From Paralvinella palmiformis (Eukaryota; Annelida; Polychaeta; Terebellida; Alvinellidae): a stretch of DNA of 64,000 bases. Under the pieces are notes generated by a model. The model searched no databases, was not told the origin of the DNA, and was given only the letters and a program-made list of their open reading frames with translations. Positions 11,721 through 23,780 of this stretch are shown here, piece by piece. Within the stretch, counting starts at the first letter, position 1; each line of letters begins with the position of its first letter. The stretch lies in NCBI GenBank assembly GCA_025642065.1, contig JAODUP010000437.1:124001-188000 (forward strand), in the 5' to 3' direction. A program made the position numbers and the translations under genes.

Positions 11721-11931
11721 ACCAAGCAGTGGCGGATCTACGGGAGTGGGGGTCAGAGACAGGACCCTCTCACCTCTCAAGCGTGAGAACCCCATCCACA
11801 TCTCTAGTAGGGATCCTCCTTCTTTAAATGGAATATACCATTTGGTGACATAATAACTATAGTAGTAGTATTACGAATTTGTCATTCTTAAATAACCATT
11901 TTGAGTATTATGTAATGTGTGTCTGATAGCA

Positions 11932-12028
11932 TTATTATTTAACAGACAAATCACAATTATACTTCATTTTATACTAAGTTAATTAGTATAAAATGAAGTA
12001 TAATTGTGATTTATCTGTTAAATAATAA
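11932..12028. repeat. 46-bp near-perfect inverted repeat inside hAT copy 1
   Basis: Arm 11932-11977 and arm 11983-12028 are reverse complements with one mismatch, around a 5-base centre (gttaa). The other hAT copy has only one arm at the matching place (about 40150-40185), so the second arm arose within this copy. Confidence 0.9.
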
Positions 12029-13412
12029 CTTATAGCAAGTACATTTTTTGACAATTCTCCCAAGAGACATAAATTCCTGGAGCTTGCACTCAAACAATAT
12101 TAGCCCAATACTCGTCACGAGTGTTCAAAGTCATTCTTATTTGAAAACATTTGGTGAGCTTTATGAACACGTGGTCACTTGCCTCGATACTATGGTTAAT
12201 CCACATGTTTTTCCAGAGGTTAATGAAAGTCGTTGGAATTTGGATAGTGCTACCAAAACTACGTACGTCTTATGGCATACGCAATGATTGACAATATCAA
12301 ATCAGATATTCAATGTTTGAGGGATGACATTGGTGTAGAATTCCAGAGATGTTACGACAAAGCAAAGCAACTGGTTTCATATATATATGTACCGAAGAAG
12401 AAATTCCAAAGGTTCCAAGGGTTCAGTGTAATAGGTCGAATGTACCTGCTGACACACCTCTTCTTTATCACAAGAGATCAATTGGCATTCCTTTTATTGG
12501 CATCTTACTGCAACAGTTTCAGAACCGTTTCTCTGCAGACAACTGCTGGCCAGTCAGTGCTTTGCTGAATCTAATACCGTCTTTAATGGTCAAACGATAG
12601 ATGCCTTCCCCAGATCAATTTGAATCATGGGATGACAACCTGCCTACTCCGAGGTCATTAGATAATGACGTATCCGGATGGGTAAATATGTGGTCAAGGC
12701 AGTCTGACAGGGCCGATTTACCTGATACTAGTACTTTGGTGAAATCATTAGTATCTTCAGATCCAGATTTCTTTCCGAAGATTAGAAATTTACTGGTATT
12801 AGCATGTACTCTGTTTGCCACATCCTCGGAACATAGCGTAGTTTCTCTGTGTTGAGGCTAATCAAAAGCTGTTTGAAGAGCTGCATGGCTGACAAAAGGT
12901 TTTCTGCCTTAATATTAACGAAAATACATTATAAAAAAATGCAGATAGGTTCATTAAAGAACAACCTAGACATTTGTTCAAGGCCAGCCTTTGGGCTAAC
13001 AGATGTAGATTTACATGAGGTAATAAATATTTTAAACATCATTGTTTCTTTCTCAAGAGTATGCACTTTGAAATAAATGGTCAGTCTGCTTATTAAATAT
13101 TTTAGTGACATAATGCAGAATATGTTACATTATGACTGGGGACATTTTCATGTTTCTAATAACAAATCCAGTAACCCTCAGTAATCCTAAAAATCTGTAT
13201 ATACACTAAACCAATCGCCAATTCTCATACAATGGGTCTTTTTTCCCAGGAATGTCTACTTTTGCCAGTATTTATACCAATTCACTTGTAAAATACGGAT
13301 TTTGTAGTATTTCAGAAGATATATAACCATTATCTAATTTACATTTTTCTTCCACGCTCTTCGGCACTTTGTGCATCCCATAATGGCTTCGTCCCTGTTT
13401 AGACCCCCCCCT

Positions 13413-13450
13413 CCACACACACACACACACACACACTCACACACACACAT
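13413..13450. repeat. (CA)n microsatellite
   Basis: Runs of CA with one interruption (tcac), next to the right end of the hAT remnant. Confidence 0.9.
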
Positions 13451-13689
13451 CCAACAAATCCTGGATCCGCCCGCCAAGCTTGATAAAGTTAGATATATGT
13501 TCAGCAAACTGGTAAAAAGTTTGTTGTGGATCCACGGAGCATATCCACGGATCGGCTGCTGGAATTCAGACTACTCTGGCAGACCAGTGAAAGGCTAGTA
13601 ATAAATGCTAGTAAGTGTGTGCTTTTACAGATCAAGGAGAGCACCAAGGCTGACATGTTTCAGTGGATGATCTCGATGCTCACCAAACC

Positions 13690-14130
13690 TGAGATGAACT
13701 GCCTGGTCCCATTAGCATAGCCCGCACAGTGAACCGTGTGCGAGAGAAACTACGACCCCCAGAACTACGTGACTTGCAGTTTGGGGGTAATCTTAGCTCA
13801 TTTTTCAACATTATTGGTAATTATTGGTAACTTTGTCCATTACGAAAATAACAATACCGTTATATATAATAGCAGAACATTTCATATACTTGCAGTTAGC
13901 GCAAAGCTTTTTACCGGACGATTTGTCAAAAGGCGACGTCCGTGTTGACAACCATAGACATCTTTGCGTCAGCGAGACAACTCAGCGCACTGGCTGACGC
14001 TAAACGATGGTACTTAGACGGGACCTTCAAAATCGTGAAGGTTCCATTCGTCCAGCTGTTCAGCATCCACCCGTTCTTGCCTCAGGATGACGCTATGATT
14101 TTGCCCGTTCTAAACATTGAACGGGGGTAA
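13690..14130 (+). pseudogene. MULE-type transposase fragment
   Basis: Two blocks on the plus strand. About 13728-13785 reads TVNRVREKLRPPELRDLQF. About 13908-14127 reads LPDDLSKGDVRVDNHRHL, then RQLSALADAKRWYLDGTFKI and PFVQLFSIHPFL, ending at a stop near 14128. The ALADAKRWYLDGTFK...PF.QLFSIH block is characteristic of the N-terminal part of the MULE transposase domain found next to FLYWCH zinc fingers in animal proteins; the Asp of LDGTFK is the first acidic residue. The blocks are in different frames and are separated by about 120 bases of non-matching AT-rich sequence. A decayed remnant. Confidence 0.72.
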
Positions 14131-14184
14131 ATTCCTAAATAGCAACATCTCTATATAGATTACAGGTATGCTATGTGGTGGTGT

Positions 14185-14188
14185 GTGT

Positions 14189-14267
<79 letters not shown>

Positions 14268-14364
14268 GAGAGAGAGAGAGAGAGAAAGAGATAGATAGAT
14301 AGATAGAGAGTGTGCGTGCATGTGTGTGTGTGTGTGTGTGTGCGTGCATGTGTGTGTACGTGCA
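14185..14364. repeat. Compound microsatellite (TA)n-(GA)n-(GATA)n-(TG)n
   Basis: About 68 bases of TA, then GA repeats, four GATA units, then TG repeats with GCGTGCATG interruptions. It sits inside one copy of the local duplication described at 14128. Confidence 0.95.
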
Positions 14365-14934
14365 TTCTGGATCAATTATGTTCCAGTATATTGGTAATAC
14401 CACATGTAAGTGTTAACCTGGTAAAAAAATAGCACAAGCCTAACCACAAGGCGTTTTTAGCTAAAGAGATATTTGATTATATCAAGTGGCTGATCATAGT
14501 TTTGGGTGCATCCCCATGTAAAAGTATATTTTCTAATCATCAAAAATGTGTTTATATTCCACTGTCCAGTAGGAGCCTTGAAACGAATGTTTTTGCTTAG
14601 TTCCGCCCAGCAGGGGTCATATCCTGTATTTACTTTCACAACCCTGCTGGGTACTAAACCACTTACATATGGTAAGTTTACAAAAGATCTCAAATGATTA
14701 TTAAAACAGTTAGGTCTGGGGACAGGCTATAGTAGTCACAGTTTTAGGAGAAGAGGCGTAAACTTTGGCTCCAGATTGGCATTCCCGATAAGATAAAATT
14801 AATTAATTCCTAAATAGCAATATCTCTATATAGATTACAGGTATGCTATGTGGTGGTGTCGCAGTGTTGGGCGCAGAGCCCACTGTATCCAGACCATTTT
14901 AATTGGTTAAATGCTCACACGGGGGCCACGGTCG

Positions 14935-15062
14935 GTGTGCGTATCTGGCAGTGACCACCCTCAGGGTATTTCGGCTCCATCTTTCCGTACTGCTTCCCTG
15001 TGAGTGGTGGGGGAGAAGTTTTCTCAACCACTCCAACATAGAAGCTGTGCCGAACAACAAAG
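14935..15062 (+). repeat. Dispersed repeat, tail of SINE family 3 (copy 2)
   Basis: Shares gtatttcggctccatctttc, gtgggggagaag and ctccaacatagaagctgtgc with 2150-2270 and, on the other strand, with 46030-46205. Confidence 0.75.
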
Positions 15063-15529
15063 CCATCATGATGGTTCCAGTATATTGGTAACACCACATG
15101 TAAGTGTTAACATTATAGAAATGGTAAATTAATTTCTGAATTAAATGTTTTTGTAAGAAACTTCAATTCCAATTCCAAATTTTCCAATTCCAATTAAAAA
15201 TTTCTCAATTCAGATTCTATCATTTTAAAAATAATCAATTCGATTTCAATTCCGGAATTGAATTGACCCATGTCTGCAATGTGCCGAAGATTTGAACTAC
15301 AATTTGATGCGGAGAAATTTGAACAATAATTCAGGTTGATCGGAGAATCTAAAATCCCGCCAAATTGTTCGGGAATCGCCTGCCCCTGACGTAATATTCT
15401 AGATTCCCCCATCCGGTTTTATACAAGTTGCCGTACGAATCGCTACATGGAACGATTCAGTTTGCCGTATCCGCATTGGTACGCAGCCGCAGGATAAATC
15501 GTATGCCGCATCCGGACATATGGAAGCGC

Positions 15530-17793
15530 TCTCGCCTGTTTACATGTAATATTGTCGATCTTGATGATGCAAGACTTCTGGGTATTGAGATTGTTATTAA
15601 AAATAATGATGATGAAATTAAACTGCTATTTGTTAATACTTATATGCCATTTGATTGTGCTGATAATACAGATGACTTCATACAGTATTTGTCTAGAGTT
15701 AATGATATTTTTCAAACATATCCTACTCCATATATGTACGTTATTGGTGACTTTAATGGCAACGTAACCATCAAAAACAACCAATGTAATTCTAAATTTG
15801 GGGAAACTTTTTTGAAGTTTTGTAATGATGAAGGCATTTTAATGACTGGTTATGACTAGAAAATATGTATTTATGTATCATTAAGGCTCTACGTGACTCC
15901 AGTCACAATTTGATTCCTGCTATTGGAACAAAAGGATATTTTCAGCCTATAGCTGGGTGGAATGACTATGTTAAAACTGCTCACTCAGATACCCGGGAGG
16001 CCTTTTTACCCTGCCAGTCTAACTCTAAGCCTAGATTTGGACCCATATGTGACATCATGAATTCATCGCGTGCTAGATTCAAACAGTGTTTGCGTTTCTG
16101 CAAATCCAATGAAGATCGAGCTCGAGCTGATGCTTTAGCAAATATGCTTCTGTTAAATGATAATGTATGTTTTTGGAAAGAAGTTAACAAGATGAATCTT
16201 ACTGGTAGTAATGTTCTGGCATCAACAATAAATGGTGTTACAGGTGAAAATAATATAACTAAGGTGTGGTATGACCGCTATTACAAGTTGTTGAACTCAA
16301 ATGGAAATACTTCTAATTAACCCTATGTTGAATCTATCATGAATGATATTGTACACTCACAATCACTATTCTCTCGGTTCTCTGGACTAGATGTGAAGCA
16401 TGCAATTAATAAACTTATAATGGGTAAAAGTGTAGGTACTGACTCGATGCAAGGTGAATACTTCAAGTATGCGCACTCTAAGGTTACTGGTTTGTTATCA
16501 ATGTTGTTTAATGCCATATTTCTACACAACTTTCTACCTTGTAAGCTTATGGAGACTATTATTGTTCCTATTATAAAGAATAAAAGGGTCTTATTACTGA
16601 CAAAGACAATTACAGGCCTATTGCCATTACTAGTGTTGTTTCCAATATCTTGGAACTCTTATTGTTGGATAGTAAACATGGTACAGACACGTGTGTGTAC
16701 ACTCTCAAGCAGATAACAGAATATTATAATCAACGCTCTAGTCCAGTATATATTTGCTATCTTGATGCTTCAAAAGCGTTTGATCGTATTAACCATTGGT
16801 GTCTCTTTAAGAAACATATTAAATGTAATATTGATGTTACTTTGATCCGTCTTCTCATATTATGGTATTGTCAACAAACATTTTGTGGACGTTGGGGTAA
16901 CCAATTCTCCCAATTATTTACTGTGTCTAATGGTGTAAGACAGGGTGGAATTATATCACCTGTGTTGTTTAATATATACATGGATTAGCTCAGTTGCAAC
17001 TTGAATCAGAGTTATATTGGTTGTAGTATGAATGGCATGATCATAAATCATTTAATGTACGCGGATGATACCTGTATCGTAGCTCCTTCACCTACAGCTC
17101 TCCAGGAACTGCTTGATATATGTGCTGACTTTGCTGTTTCAAATTTTATTATTTTTAATGTGTCTCAAACCAAATTCACTGAATGGTTTATTTGTACCTA
17201 TTCTCTGCCTTAATGATGTACCTGTGACTTTCGTGACAAGTAACAAATATTTAGGTGTAATTATACATGACAAACATCAGAATGATGATGATGATGATGA
17301 TATCATAAGATATGTTAAATCACTTTATTCAAGAGGGAATATGCTAATCAGTCGCTTCAAAATATGTTCCTCCAGTATTAAAGTACAATTATTTAGATTA
17401 TTTCTTTGCAAAACCTATGGCTCTCACTTGTGGTCAATATATAAACAATATACATATAAGCGTATTTTAGTGGCCTTTAATAATATATACAGAAATTTAT
17501 TTGGTATTTTATGGGGGAAGAGTTTGTCTGCAATTTATGTCAATAATAATATTGATTCATTTAGGGTGCTGGTTCGCAAAAACGTTTATAGTTTTACAAC
17601 ACGTTTAGGTGCTAGTAGCAATTTGCTAGTACAATGTATTGTTTCTAGTTTGTTTTATTATCATTCTAGCTCTTGTGCTAGATGGACGAAACTACTCAAT
17701 TTATAACTTGTTATGTGTATTATATACTTCACTGTATCATAATTCATATGTAAATGGAATTTTATATTCTGAAATAAATTGATTGATTGATTA
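15530..17793 (+). mobile_element. Second non-LTR retrotransposon, broken, with (TTGA)n 3' tail
   Basis: Endonuclease C-terminal half at 15640-15860 (VNTYMPFDCADNTDDF, YVIGDFNG), a connecting region (15865-16320), and a reverse transcriptase from 16339. The RT shows GKSVGTDSMQGEYFK (16426), YICYLDASKAFDRINH (16748, motif A), NGVRQGGIISPVLFNIYMD (16930, motif B) and MYADD (17055, motif C). A thumb/C-terminal part runs to 17706. In-frame stops and frame changes occur after 15859, after 16317, near 16600, at 16986 and near 17200. The copy ends in gaaataaattgattgattga, a short-repeat LINE tail. The same family appears at 42585 and 44768. Clade not assigned. Confidence 0.85.
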
Positions 17794-17809
17794 AGCCTGA
17801 AGCATGATG

Positions 17810-17990
17810 ATGTCAAAAATCAAAACAAACCAGCCGCGCTTTACATTGTGGGATTATAGGGGGGGGGGGGTGTCTGCTGAGCGCTAATACCGTGATAATC
17901 CCGTCATTTTAACCTTAAACGTCAACGTTCCGGATCTGTTATAATCATGCAAAAAACTAACTTCTGCGTACCGTTTAACTCTGCTTCGAC
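17810..17990 (+). repeat. Left arm of a ~165-bp inverted repeat around the gypsy remnant
   Basis: Reverse complement of this stretch matches 20503-20670. Shared blocks include gcatgattataacagatccg, tgacgtttaaggttaaaatg, cacggtatta.cgctcag, a run of G/C, and tcccacaatg.aaagcgcg. The interior G-run (13 G) lies at the same place as the G-run of the other arm. Confidence 0.85.
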
Positions 17991-18059
17991 ACCAAAAAAG
18001 CCTGTTGAAAAATTGTATTCCAAAACTGAAAATCGGATTATAACTATATGCTAATCGTC

Positions 18060-19650
18060 CGTCATTGCTACTTTATATGGCATGTTTTGAGACACTTAAG
18101 GATGAAATCACTGCAGTGTCTAGCCTGCAGTACTATGACCCAACTATCCTAGTATCGTTAGAAGTGGATGCATCACAAAAAGGGCTTGGAACATTGAAAG
18201 TGAAATGTTTGGCATTGTACATGGTGTTCAACGATTCCATACTTACCTTTACGGACATGAGTTTAAAATTATTACTGACCACAAACCACTTGTGACGATC
18301 TGCTCAAAGCCACTACATGCAGCACCACCACGTCTGCAGTGTGTGTTGTTGAAGATACAAGGCTATGACTACAACATCCAGCACCGACCGGGCAAATAAT
18401 TATTATTAGCAGATGCACTCAGCCGACTACCAAATCCAAAGAATAATGCAGCAGTTGAGCTAGACATAAGAGTTGACGAATTCACCACTGCTATTATACA
18501 TTTTTCGGCAAACAAACAGGATGAACTCCGTAACAAAACTACAGTGTAATTAATGAGTTGAAAGAAATCATTCATGAAGGATGGCCAAATAACATCAAGG
18601 ACTTACCCACAGTACTAAGGCAGTGCTGGTCATTTCGCGATGAGCTAGCAGTAGAGTCTGGAGTTATATTCAAAGGAAGACAAATATTGATTCCCAAATC
18701 ACTACAAGCAGATTTACTCCAACAGCTCCACTAGGGACATCAAGGCATTGATAAAACGAGAGCACTAGTACGCGAAAGTGTTTATTGGATTGGCATCAAC
18801 AAGGACATAGAAGAGACTTACAAGTTGTGTTCTATATGCCAAGAGTTCCAGGAACTCAATAAAGGAAAACCATTGATGCCACATGATATACCTTCAAGGC
18901 TATGGCAGTTTATAGCAACAGACCTTTTCGACATGGGGAATCGGAAGTTTGTGCTGACAATGGACCGGTACAGCAGATACTTATTGGTTGAAGAATTATC
19001 AGCAACAGCCAGCAGTAAGACCATTACAGGCATAATAAAGACATACTGTGCAATGTTTGGTAGACCAGACGAAATAATGCCTGATAACGGTTCACAATAT
19101 AGTGGAGAGTCTTTTAAGAGATTCACCAATGACTGGAACATTAAGCACGTGACCAAGTTCACCAAATTACCCTCGCAGCAATGGGTTCATCGAACGGCAC
19201 GTGAAACACATAAAGAGTGCACTTAAGAAAACCATCAGAAGTGGCAAGGACTGGCAGATGACACTACTGAACCTCCGGGCAACACCAATCGACAACAAGC
19301 TACCATCACCAGCAGAGTTACTACTGGGAAAACCAATTTCAACGTTGTTACCCAACCATGGAGATCTTGGGCAGGAAGAACAACGTAAATATCTACAGCA
19401 GAAAAGGGAGAGAATGAAAGAGGAATACGACAAAAAGTGTCAACAAGAACTCCCACCTCTATACAAAGGTCAAGCATTTAGAATACTAGACAAGAACAGT
19501 AAGACATGGTGTCCAGGAACAATAACCAAGAAATGTGAGGAGCCAAGAAGTTACATTGTGCAAACACCAAACGGTACCAATCTGAGAAGGAACCGGAGCC
19601 ATCTACGCGAACTGATTACACGAACTGATTACACGTGTAACATCAAATAA
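18060..19650 (+). mobile_element. Ty3/gypsy-type LTR retrotransposon pol remnant (RNase H and integrase)
   Basis: RNase H part: LEVDASQKGLG (about 18157) and IITDHKPLVTICSKPL (about 18268), ending in the common ADALSRLP at 18411. Integrase: an HHCC zinc motif from about 18727 (H..H, then C-SIC), a core with ATDLFDMG (18920, first Asp), MPDNGSQYSG (19078, second Asp) and, after a one-base frame change near 19170, GFIERHVKHIKSAL carrying the Glu. The C-terminal part runs to 19650 (ELLLGKPISTLLPN). At least four stops or frame changes. Protease, RT palm and gag are missing, so it is a dead fragment. It lies between the inverted repeat arms at 17810 and 20503. Confidence 0.88.
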
Positions 19651-19849
19651 TGAAGAACTACCTCACACCAAGAAGGAACCAGACAAGACAGCCAGCACAT
19701 TCAATGATCCAGTGCTGAGGCGTAGTAGTAGAGCTCATAAACCAAATTCAAAATACCTAGATTGACAAACAACAGTTAATAATGTTTAAGGAACACCAAC
19801 TGTAACAGTAATTAATATGATGTCAGTATTAGTTATTATGTCCGTGCAA

Positions 19850-20214
19850 CAAAAGGGCAGAATAATCTCTTGTACTAGTCTTAAGTGTCATACTTGGTAA
19901 TCCATCCTAGTATGACAACCATGTACATATTTAGATATCATGTATAATTTACCCACTTAAAACCTATGATCCTAGTTAGTTATGATCAATCTTGAATCGG
20001 GTTAATAATAGTTGTTCCTCATTTTTTTTCTTTGTCTGGTAATATGCTACTGTTATTACTGTTAATGAACGAACCCCTGCTTTGTACGACAGTCCATGTA
20101 CTGGACGTGTCCCATCCGCAAACTGGTTCTCGCAAGAATATGTAAGTCTGAAGTTTGGAATAAACGAAGTGAAGCCGTTAAACATTGTTGTATATAGTAC
20201 CAAATACTACAACA
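19850..20214 (+). repeat. Possible 3' LTR of the gypsy remnant
   Basis: After the last pol codons there is a purine run (aaaagggcagaa, about 19851) that could be the polypurine tract. It is followed by about 340 bases with an AATAAA signal (about 20160) and ending in actacaaca, as a 3' LTR might. No 5' LTR is present to compare with, so the ends are guesses. Confidence 0.35.
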
Positions 20215-20502
20215 GTGTTCGTATTAAATCCGAATAAAATTATATTTAACGAAAAGATGAAGAATAGAGTCCAGTATATTGGTAAATTTAATTTATTATT
20301 TATGGATATAATATTGTTAAATTACACTTCATCTGCGCCTTTCACTGTTTCAGTCAATCCTTACACTGACACCAATTATAAAAATTTGACTCGCAGATTG
20401 TCATTTCGAGTTAAAACTACCCAATTAACGCTTTCTCAGTATTTCATCCCGCGGCCAACACATGCCAACTTAAATGTTTATATTGCTTACTAGTGGCATG
20501 AC

Positions 20503-20670
20503 AATATGGACCGCAGGAGTTAGTTTTGGGCATGATTATAACAGATCCGGAACACTGACGTTTAAGGTTAAAATGGGGGGGGGGTTCACGGTATTATCGC
20601 TCAGCCCCTATAAATCCCACAATGCAAAGCGCGCCTTGCTTAGTTTGCTTTTTGATGTCATCGTGCAATG
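20503..20670 (-). repeat. Right arm of the inverted repeat around the gypsy remnant
   Basis: Inverse partner of 17810-17990, with small indels and a 10-base G-run. See the left arm for shared blocks. Confidence 0.85.
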
Positions 20671-23020
20671 GGTCTATTGAATACTGTTCCATTTTGCCGT
20701 ATCCACATGCCGCATACCACGTATATGGTTACAGGTGGCAACATTGAACATGCGGCACGGGTGATAGAGGCTACCCACCGGCAATAACCAGATCCAGTCG
20801 GCTATCCCGGGTCGTAAAATTCTGGATTCAATCGACCGAAGTCAGGCCGTTGTAAATATCAACCGATCCAGCTAGATAGACCAGAGACCTTAAATACAAA
20901 CGGTCTTTGGATAGACTACCTCTACGTCAGTGTGTGTAGTAGGCCTATCATTGTACAAATTACGTGTGTCCCGATGCTGACTTGACTTAGAGCTGACTAT
21001 ACAGTATACTGCAGAATAACGTTGGATTTTTAATTATTTCTCGTCTTATCCAGTTTGGAAATAACATTAGTAAAATAAATACTGTGATTGAAGTGAGTAT
21101 ACTCTATCACATTAATTAGTATCAAGAAATGTATTACAACACGCATAACATTGTGTAGCAAATGTTTACTTAAGTAGCTGGTGATCTGTAGATTGTGAAA
21201 TCCCTCGATTTGTCCTTTTTATGTGTGTATTTTTGGACCCATCGCCTGTGGTGATACAATGCAGAAATAGTTGACGGGATGCGTGATGTGTGAGCGTACA
21301 AGAAGACGTGCAGCAGCAAAAACAATTATCATAAATTGAAAATATTGGATAATTTATACTTATCCGGTAAAACCAAGTGCAAAAATAATACTTCATTCTT
21401 CATTATAGTATTGTATGATAATCTCATTAAAATGTTGAAAAATTACCGGAGATGCAAAGTGGGCCACTGATGGATTTCTTGGACAAAACGCAAGCGGCCC
21501 AGCCATGGTTAGCCACCGGTGGGCCACTGGTTCTGTCACCAGTGGGCCACATGTGGCATGTTATCTGAGTCGTTTGCGCGATTAGCTGCGAAACCCGAAC
21601 AGAGTCTAGTGGAGGCTAACTTAACACTTCGAGGGACGTATGTTCGCTATTTTGCCGTCTATGGCACGATCAGTTGGATATGACATGAAGAGTGTCAGGC
21701 TCACAGAAAATGCCATTCCAACCGTATTCAACAAACTGGGTAATGGTAAGCCCACACGAATTAGCAATTTGATGGAGAAACTGTATAGAAAACGGTTATA
21801 TATGAGCGATAATAGGGTAATCTTGAAAGAAAACCATTGGACATTCACCAATTCACGCATTCGTGAATAAAGTAAAATTTCACTTATTCACAAAATTTTT
21901 ACTTAGGCCTACTCAAAACTTCTTATGGCTGTGAATTGTAGACACTACTAAACTGTTAAACTAGTCTAGTAAGTGTTCCACCGAGGGCGGCACATTCCTG
22001 TATAGGCCACTTTGGGAGAGCCCCATGCATCCACCGGGCTCCCGTGTACCGACAAATATCACTTTATTTTAAATGATGTTATGTGATAGGAAGAGGGAAA
22101 TATTCGCATTCAGGCCCAGTGTGTTGACTGTGGGCCTTTTTCGCGAGTGGTTCAAAGGTTTAGGGCTTGATATCCCTGAAAACGGAAGCTGACATTTTGT
22201 CTGTCAACTGGTCAAGACGCTTGTAAACAAAACTGTAGCACTATGTGATGTTTGGCAAAGATGACGTCACACGATAATCCCTAGCGAGTGTAGTACACAC
22301 TAGCAATGGCTCGTGAAAGTTATGAAATTAGGATTTAGGGAATATTTTAATACAATTATGATAGCTGGTGGTTAGAATTGTTTTGAGTGTGGTAGTGCAT
22401 CTAATGGGGAATAAAATAATTGTTTGTTACGTTACATTTACTTCGAAGTGTGTAATTTATTTTCCCGTCATCTTTAAACAAGTTATAGTATTAATTCATT
22501 TATTTACGTGAGATTTTTATCTATCACTAACCAAAACTGCTGATACAAAAACTAAAATAACCACACCTTTAATGTAAAAAGCATCGAGTCATTTTTCCGA
22601 GTCTCAAACAATTGTATCAAACCTAAGACACGATTTGTGCCAATGGGTAAGGAATTTTCACCGAATATTTCCTCTCTGTAGGTGTGTCCTAGTTGATCTT
22701 GGTTTAGATGAGATGTTTATCGTTAATGGTTGATAAGCTGTAGTGTTGCTGTATTGTGCTTTATAATATTTGTGTCTATATAATAATAATAATGATGATA
22801 ATAATAATAATGAAGTTAATTTAATTAATTCATCATAAAATGGTTTAAAATATGATCTACCGTCATTGGCAGAGACAGAGCAGATAGGTACCTAGTGTGA
22901 ACAGAAAGTTAAATCTATGCAGATCAATAATAATAATAAGCACCCAACAATTATAGTGAGCACAATAGAATTAATTAAATACTCTTTATTAAACATCTAA
23001 CACATTTTAAAAACAGTGGC
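20671..23020. other. Intergenic; a few short repeats, no gene established
   Basis: GTGGGCCAC occurs three times at about 21459-21550 in a palindromic setting (ccagtgggccac). A 76-codon open frame at 21640-21870 contains LTENAIPTVFN, which resembles the tail of a THAP domain (AVPTIF), but the zinc ligands are not visible, so I do not call a gene. A (TAA)/(GAT) run lies at 22784-22811. The rest is unremarkable AT-rich sequence. Confidence 0.35.
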
Positions 23021-23024
23021 CCAG

Positions 23025-23175
23025 CTCGGCCAGCTGTCTCGATCCAGCACGAGCTGTCTTAGCGGGATTCGGTTAACCCGTCCCATTTCAAGCTCGGCCC
23101 ACTCCAACTCGGCCCGCCACCAACTCGGCCCATACAAACTCCACCAATACCTTAACTAACTCGGTCCATACTCTG
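23025..23175. repeat. Imperfect short tandem motif AACTCGGCCC
   Basis: Repeats of ctcggccc/gctcggcc spaced 12-19 bases: cccagctcggccagctg, caagctcggcccactccaac, aactcggcccgccacc, aactcggcccatac, aactcggtcc. Much more C-rich than its surroundings and related to the 8331 motif. Confidence 0.6.
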
Positions 23176-23527
23176 GCACAATATGTATGATGGGGGAGCC
23201 CTAACGGCCCATTGATCAACAAGTTAACTCTTTTCAAAAAGAAAACATTCACCTTCGAATGATAATATACATATGCCTATGCCACATGGACTATTTATAA
23301 GGATAAATTTCTAATGCTGTGACAAATTACTCCAATTATTCTTTTACCCTTTTCTCCTATCTCTCATTTTAAAACTAAATCTCCCTATCCAGTTTGAAGC
23401 AGTTATCCCATCTGTTTATCCCTCTTACGGACAACCCGCAACATTAAACACTTCCAACGACATCACGTTGACATCTTCCATATATTAAGGTTTCCAGTTT
23501 TAAATTCGCATAGGAATCCTAATTATC

Positions 23528-23528
23528 G

Positions 23529-23570
<42 letters not shown>
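23528..23570. repeat. (TA)n microsatellite
   Basis: About 20 TA units. Similar arrays lie at 33849, 42499, 47914, 54265 and 60568. Confidence 0.95.
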
Positions 23571-23571
<1 letters not shown>

Positions 23572-23780
23572 TTAAAAGCAGAAAATTGCATATGTTTCTG
23601 CTGTGGAATATGCCCAAAAGTTAAAAAATATATTAATGGACGATGAATTTACCACCCACTTTCTATGCCTTTAATTATTTCCCATGGTTTAAGCTGCTGC
23701 GGTCAGATACCCACCAAACATAAACTATAGTATTCAGATGTCACGCATAAAAATACTATATATTTAAAAATTAAATATTT

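Larger units (their letters stand above)
11729..13477 (+). mobile_element. hAT element remnant, copy 1 (internal stops, deletion)
   Basis: The left end CAGTGGCGGATCTACG is a hAT-like terminus. The right end near 13460-13477 carries tggatccgcccgcc, roughly its inverse. Between them are pieces of a hAT transposase of the DUF4371/ZMYM-like type: PEVNESRWNLDSATKTT (about 12217), FESWDDNLPTP (12620) and the region before the C-terminal ERSFS block (FPKIRNLLVLACTL, about 12775). Compared with the second copy (40044-41724) it has lost about 100 bases after 12260, the ERSFS block is frameshifted, and it has gained an inverted duplication at 11932-12028. No intact transposase. Confidence 0.75.
14128..15110 (+). 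repeat. Local duplication with two different inserts
   Basis: 14131-14184 and 14806-14861 share cctaaatagcaa.atctctatatagattacaggtatgctatgtggtggtgt. 14382-14414 and 15073-15106 share ttccagtatattggtaa.accacatgtaagtgtta. In copy 1 the gap between these shared ends holds the microsatellite; in copy 2 it holds a SINE-family tail (14935-15062). The gap sequences do not resemble each other. Confidence 0.75.

Noticed and set aside
14171..14403. Three overlapping minus-strand open frames rich in YIYIYI and HTHTHT
   Set aside because: Translations of the compound microsatellite, not genes.
21640..21870. THAP-domain gene
   Set aside because: Only LTENAIPTVFN resembles the THAP tail; the C2CH zinc ligands and a plausible start are not visible.
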